A stretch of DNA of 8,307 nucleotides from Chloroflexota bacterium (GTDB taxonomy: Bacteria; Chloroflexota; Anaerolineae; 4572-78; J111), in NCBI GenBank assembly GCA_003694775.1, contig RFJV01000254.1:1-8307 (forward strand), written 5' to 3'. Made by a program: the position numbers and the translations under genes. This document shows positions 6,654-8,307 of this stretch, in pieces (position 1 is the stretch's first letter; every line of letters begins with the position of its first letter). The notes beneath the pieces are model-generated. The model saw only the letters and a program-made list of their open reading frames with translations. It searched no databases and was not told the origin of the DNA.

Positions 6654-7420
6654 TGGCTAAATTGGAACGGGTAAAAACCGGAATTCCCGGTTTGGATGAA
6701 ATGTTGGGCGGTGGCTTTTTGCCCGAAACCGCCAACCTGGTGGAAGGTGCACCGGGAACCGGAAAAACCACGCTGGGAATGCAGTTTATCTACAACGGTA
6801 TCGTCAAATATAACGAGCCGGGCATTATCCTGACTTTTGAAGAATTTCCCCAGCAGTATTATGCGGACGCGGCCGGCTTTGGCTGGGATTTTAAAGACCT
6901 GGAACGGAAGGGTTTGCTGAAAATCATCATGACCAGCCCGGAAGTGAGCCGCCGCGATATTGAAAGCGTGGGGGGCATCATTGAAAACTATGTCACCGAG
7001 ATGGGAGCGCGGCGGATTGTGGTCGACAGTATGACCCAGTTTGGCCGCCTGACCCGCGACCCGGTGGAACTGCGCGCTCTGGAATATAACTTTATCAACG
7101 CTCTGAAGCGCGAAGGTTTGACCAGCGTGCTCACCCGCGAAAGCCCGGTCCTGCTGGGCGAAGCACCCCAGGATGACAGCCTGGGTTTTGTGGTCGACTC
7201 CTACATTATTCTCCGCTATGTTGAAATTGAATCTGCCATTCGCAAAGCCCTGCTGGTCCTGAAAATGCGGGGCAGTGACCATGCCAAAGACATTCGCCAG
7301 TTTGAAATAACCGGCAAAGGATTTGTCGTTCAGTCTAAATTTGAAGGGCAGGAAGGTATCTTGAGCGGCAGTCCCCGGCGGATGGCAGATTCGTTTGTCA
7401 AAGCCTTTGTCAACCCGTAA
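6653..7420 (+). CDS. Single-domain KaiC-like RecA-superfamily ATPase
   Basis: The 255-residue protein is a single KaiC domain of the RecA/RadA superfamily. It begins with the family's TGIPGLDEMLGGG (9-21), then Walker A GAPGTGKTT at 32-40 (K38), the paired catalytic glutamates E63-E64 in ILTFEEFP, Walker B IVVDS at 122-126 (D125), and KMRGSDH at 203-209, which matches the nucleotide-contacting segment of KaiC. All key ATPase residues are present, so it should bind and hydrolyse ATP and probably forms a ring. Unlike cyanobacterial KaiC it has one domain instead of two, and no kaiA or kaiB lies nearby; a clock role is not supported. Proteins of this type in archaea and bacteria are thought to act in signal transduction. 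The start overlaps the winged-helix stop, and two small membrane proteins follow, so it probably links membrane events to a DNA-binding partner. The substrate is unknown. Confidence 0.93.
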   Translation: MAKLERVKTGIPGLDEMLGGGFLPETANLVEGAPGTGKTTLGMQFIYNGIVKYNEPGIILTFEEFPQQYYADAAGFGWDFKDLERKGLLKIIMTSPEVSRRDIESVGGIIENYVTEMGARRIVVDSMTQFGRLTRDPVELRALEYNFINALKREGLTSVLTRESPVLLGEAPQDDSLGFVVDSYIILRYVEIESAIRKALLVLKMRGSDHAKDIRQFEITGKGFVVQSKFEGQEGILSGSPRRMADSFVKAFVNP

Positions 7421-7430
7421 GCCTGTTGGG

Positions 7431-7570
7431 TCAATGAACCGGGGCCGTACGCCGGCGGAGTAGTGATTTTTGAAGGCGCGGAAGGATTGCCGGCGGGGTG
7501 TCGGGTGGTGAATAACAGAATACATTTCGCATCTGGTGACCAGGCTCGCTAGCGTGGCATTCAATGAACC
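7431..7570. repeat. 10-bp direct repeat framing a 120-bp spacer
   Basis: TCAATGAACC occurs at 7431-7440 and again at 7561-7570, where it contains the start codon of the next gene. If the 130 bp between the repeat starts were removed, that ATG would lie 13 nt after the KaiC stop, a normal operon distance. The spacer holds no supported gene: the first copy opens only a 9-codon frame (7434-7463). It contains GCCGGCGG twice and the palindrome CGCTAGCG at 7547-7554. No terminal inverted repeats were found in the spacer. It may be an insertion with target duplication, or chance. Confidence 0.45.
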
Positions 7571-7857
7571 TGCTGAATAATATTCTTACCATTTACACCT
7601 GGACGTTAGTTGGCTTTTCAATCTATTTTTTGTACCTCATCGCCCGGTTTTATGAAAAAAAATCAGGGCGTCGTTCTTTTTCCTGGGTATTCTGGGGGCC
7701 TATCGGCCTGTTTGTCCTGGCCGCAGTGCGGTATCTGTTTCTATCGCCGCTGATTGTCGGTGACATTTGGGGCGATGGAATGCGTGCGGTCGCAGGGCTG
7801 ATGTTGGTAGGGTTTGGCCTCTACTTACTCAATCTGATGGTCGGTGGTAAACGGTGA
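7564..7857 (+). CDS. Small three-span membrane protein, first of pair
   Basis: This 97-residue protein is not a family I can name. Three hydrophobic segments are visible, near residues 7-28, 41-60 and 73-93. The first loop (31-37, EKKSGRR) and the C-terminus (GGKR) are basic, while the second loop (about 61-72) carries two aspartates. By the positive-inside rule the N-terminus is outside and the C-terminus inside. The end of segment 1 reads YLIARFYEK, closely matching the same place in the next protein. There is no cleavable signal peptide or cysteine. ATG 7564 is the only start after an in-frame stop at 7537, but it has no obvious Shine-Dalgarno and stands 143 bp after the KaiC gene, an unusually wide gap for this operon. 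It overlaps the next gene by 4 bp, so the two are probably made together and may form a complex. A membrane anchor or sensor for the KaiC ATPase is inference. Confidence 0.75.
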   Translation: MNLLNNILTIYTWTLVGFSIYFLYLIARFYEKKSGRRSFSWVFWGPIGLFVLAAVRYLFLSPLIVGDIWGDGMRAVAGLMLVGFGLYLLNLMVGGKR

Positions 7858-8177
7858 CCGAAATGATACCTGTTCTTGCTTCCATTGGAACCCTGTCGGT
7901 CATAGTGCTGTGCTATATCCTGGCCCGCTTATCGGAGCGGTTTGGTGCGGTGGTCAAACTGCCGCCCTATTACCGGTACTATTATGCGGCCCTGGGATTG
8001 TTGAGCATTGCCCTCATTGTGCAAATTATTTTGTCAACCGGAACAGCACAAGAGCCAGGAAATTCCCCCTGGTTTGTTCTCTTTGGCTACCATCTGCCAA
8101 TGGTGAGTGGAGTCACCGTTTGTCTCCTCGTCACCTGGAAGTACTGGAACTGGCTCCTCAGTGAAGGAGATGAATAG
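7854..8177 (+). CDS. Small three-span membrane protein, second of pair
   Basis: This 107-residue protein, of no family I recognise, repeats the layout of its neighbour. Hydrophobic segments lie near 4-24, 44-62 and 74-95. Segment 1 ends YILARLSER, a basic and aromatic loop follows (RLSERFGAVVK then PPYYRYYY), an outer polar loop spans about 63-72, and the acidic tail ends LLSEGDE. The predicted topology is N-terminus out and C-terminus in. The tyrosine-rich loop and the Trp/Tyr-rich exit of segment 3 (WKYWNWLL) would sit at the inner membrane face and could dock a cytosolic partner. The GTG start at 7854 overlaps the previous stop as GTGA, which signals translational coupling; an in-frame ATG at 7863 is the alternative. 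The operon appears to end here, as a palindromic repeat begins 34 bp after the stop. Function is unknown. Confidence 0.75.
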   Translation: MTEMIPVLASIGTLSVIVLCYILARLSERFGAVVKLPPYYRYYYAALGLLSIALIVQIILSTGTAQEPGNSPWFVLFGYHLPMVSGVTVCLLVTWKYWNWLLSEGDE

Positions 8178-8211
8178 CCGTCCACTGAAGAATTGAGCCT
8201 GGTAAGTTCGG

Positions 8212-8236
8212 GTCTGTCCAAAAATTTTGGACAGAC
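8212..8236. repeat. Perfect 12-bp palindrome after the operon
   Basis: GTCTGTCCAAAA at 8212-8223 and its exact reverse complement TTTTGGACAGAC at 8225-8236 flank a single A. As RNA it would form a strong hairpin whose top is A/U; on either strand it could act as a bidirectional transcription stop for the preceding operon, though no T tract follows the stem. It is also the left edge of the repeat element running to the window end. Confidence 0.8.
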
Positions 8237-8307
8237 AGGGGGGTGCGGGGGGATTCCCCCTCGCGAAGCATCCAGCTCTGCTGGGCGAATCCCCCCAGGT
8301 TTGTCCA
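8212..8307. mobile_element. Palindromic MITE/REP-like element, cut by window end
   Basis: After the palindrome come two G6 tracts (8238-8243, 8247-8252). GGGGGGATTC at 8247-8256 has an exact 10-bp inverted partner, GAATCCCCCC, at 8287-8296. A smaller hairpin, CCAGC-TCT-GCTGG at 8272-8284, lies between them. TGTCCA at 8302-8307 is the reverse complement of TGGACA at 8228-8233 and repeats the motif at 8215-8220, suggesting that a second terminal palindrome begins at the edge. There is no coding capacity. A non-autonomous inverted-repeat element is the best reading; a composite terminator is the alternative. No target-site duplication can be judged because the right side is missing. Confidence 0.55.

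Noticed and set aside
6653..7420. Circadian clock kaiC
   Set aside because: The protein has a single KaiC domain and lacks kaiA or kaiB neighbours. Many single-domain relatives have no clock role.
7421..7431. Integron attC site suggested by GTTGGGT after the KaiC gene
   Set aside because: No matching RYYYAAC partner or paired inner boxes lie upstream at the expected distance, and no integrase is present.
7508..7552. Short GTG-started frame of 14 codons before the first membrane protein
   Set aside because: It is very short, has no convincing ribosome site, and shows no features of a leader peptide.
6629..7564. A 311-codon minus-strand frame opposite the KaiC gene
   Set aside because: It is an antisense shadow. 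The KaiC frame has Walker A, Walker B and the paired glutamates, while the antisense product resembles nothing.

Overview
The window looks like chromosomal DNA from a bacterium of the phylum Chloroflexota, possibly Anaerolineae-like. The grounds are a long SecA (1054 aa) with insertions I associate with that phylum, a single-domain KaiC-type ATPase next to a winged-helix protein, and intergenic regions full of short low-complexity and inverted repeats. This assignment is inference from the sequence alone. All supported genes lie on the + strand and read left to right.

Layout. Bases 1-327 hold no gene. They contain a terminator-like hairpin, a period-8 ACGAA repeat with a facing inverted copy, a promoter candidate, and a second terminator-like hairpin lying inside the predicted leader of the next gene. 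Two GT-B glycosyltransferases follow (328-1437 and 1488-2705), separated by 50 bp containing a strong inverted repeat. Both are of the kind used to assemble cell-surface or exopolysaccharide chains. A terminator-like hairpin closes this unit. The secA gene (2954-6118) has its own promoter candidate and a leader of roughly 177 nt, made of a G-rich arm almost without C followed by 85 nt without a single G.

From about 6156 a separate operon begins with a good sigma-70-like promoter. It contains a small winged-helix protein (6276-6653), a single-domain KaiC/RecA-superfamily ATPase (6653-7420, sharing one base with the previous gene), and two very small proteins with three predicted membrane segments each (7564-7857 and 7854-8177, overlapping by 4 bp). 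The two membrane proteins share an architecture and a short motif and may be paralogues. The right edge (8212-8307) holds a palindromic, G/C-tract-rich element resembling a MITE or REP-type unit, which is cut off by the window end.

How the genes work together. The glycosyltransferases and SecA are ordinary envelope-biogenesis functions. The most interesting part is the winged-helix/KaiC/two-membrane-protein operon. Its layout suggests an ATP-driven switch that links a membrane sensor or anchor to a DNA-binding protein, but no substrate, signal or target can be read from the sequence. No kaiA or kaiB is present, so calling it a circadian clock is not supported.
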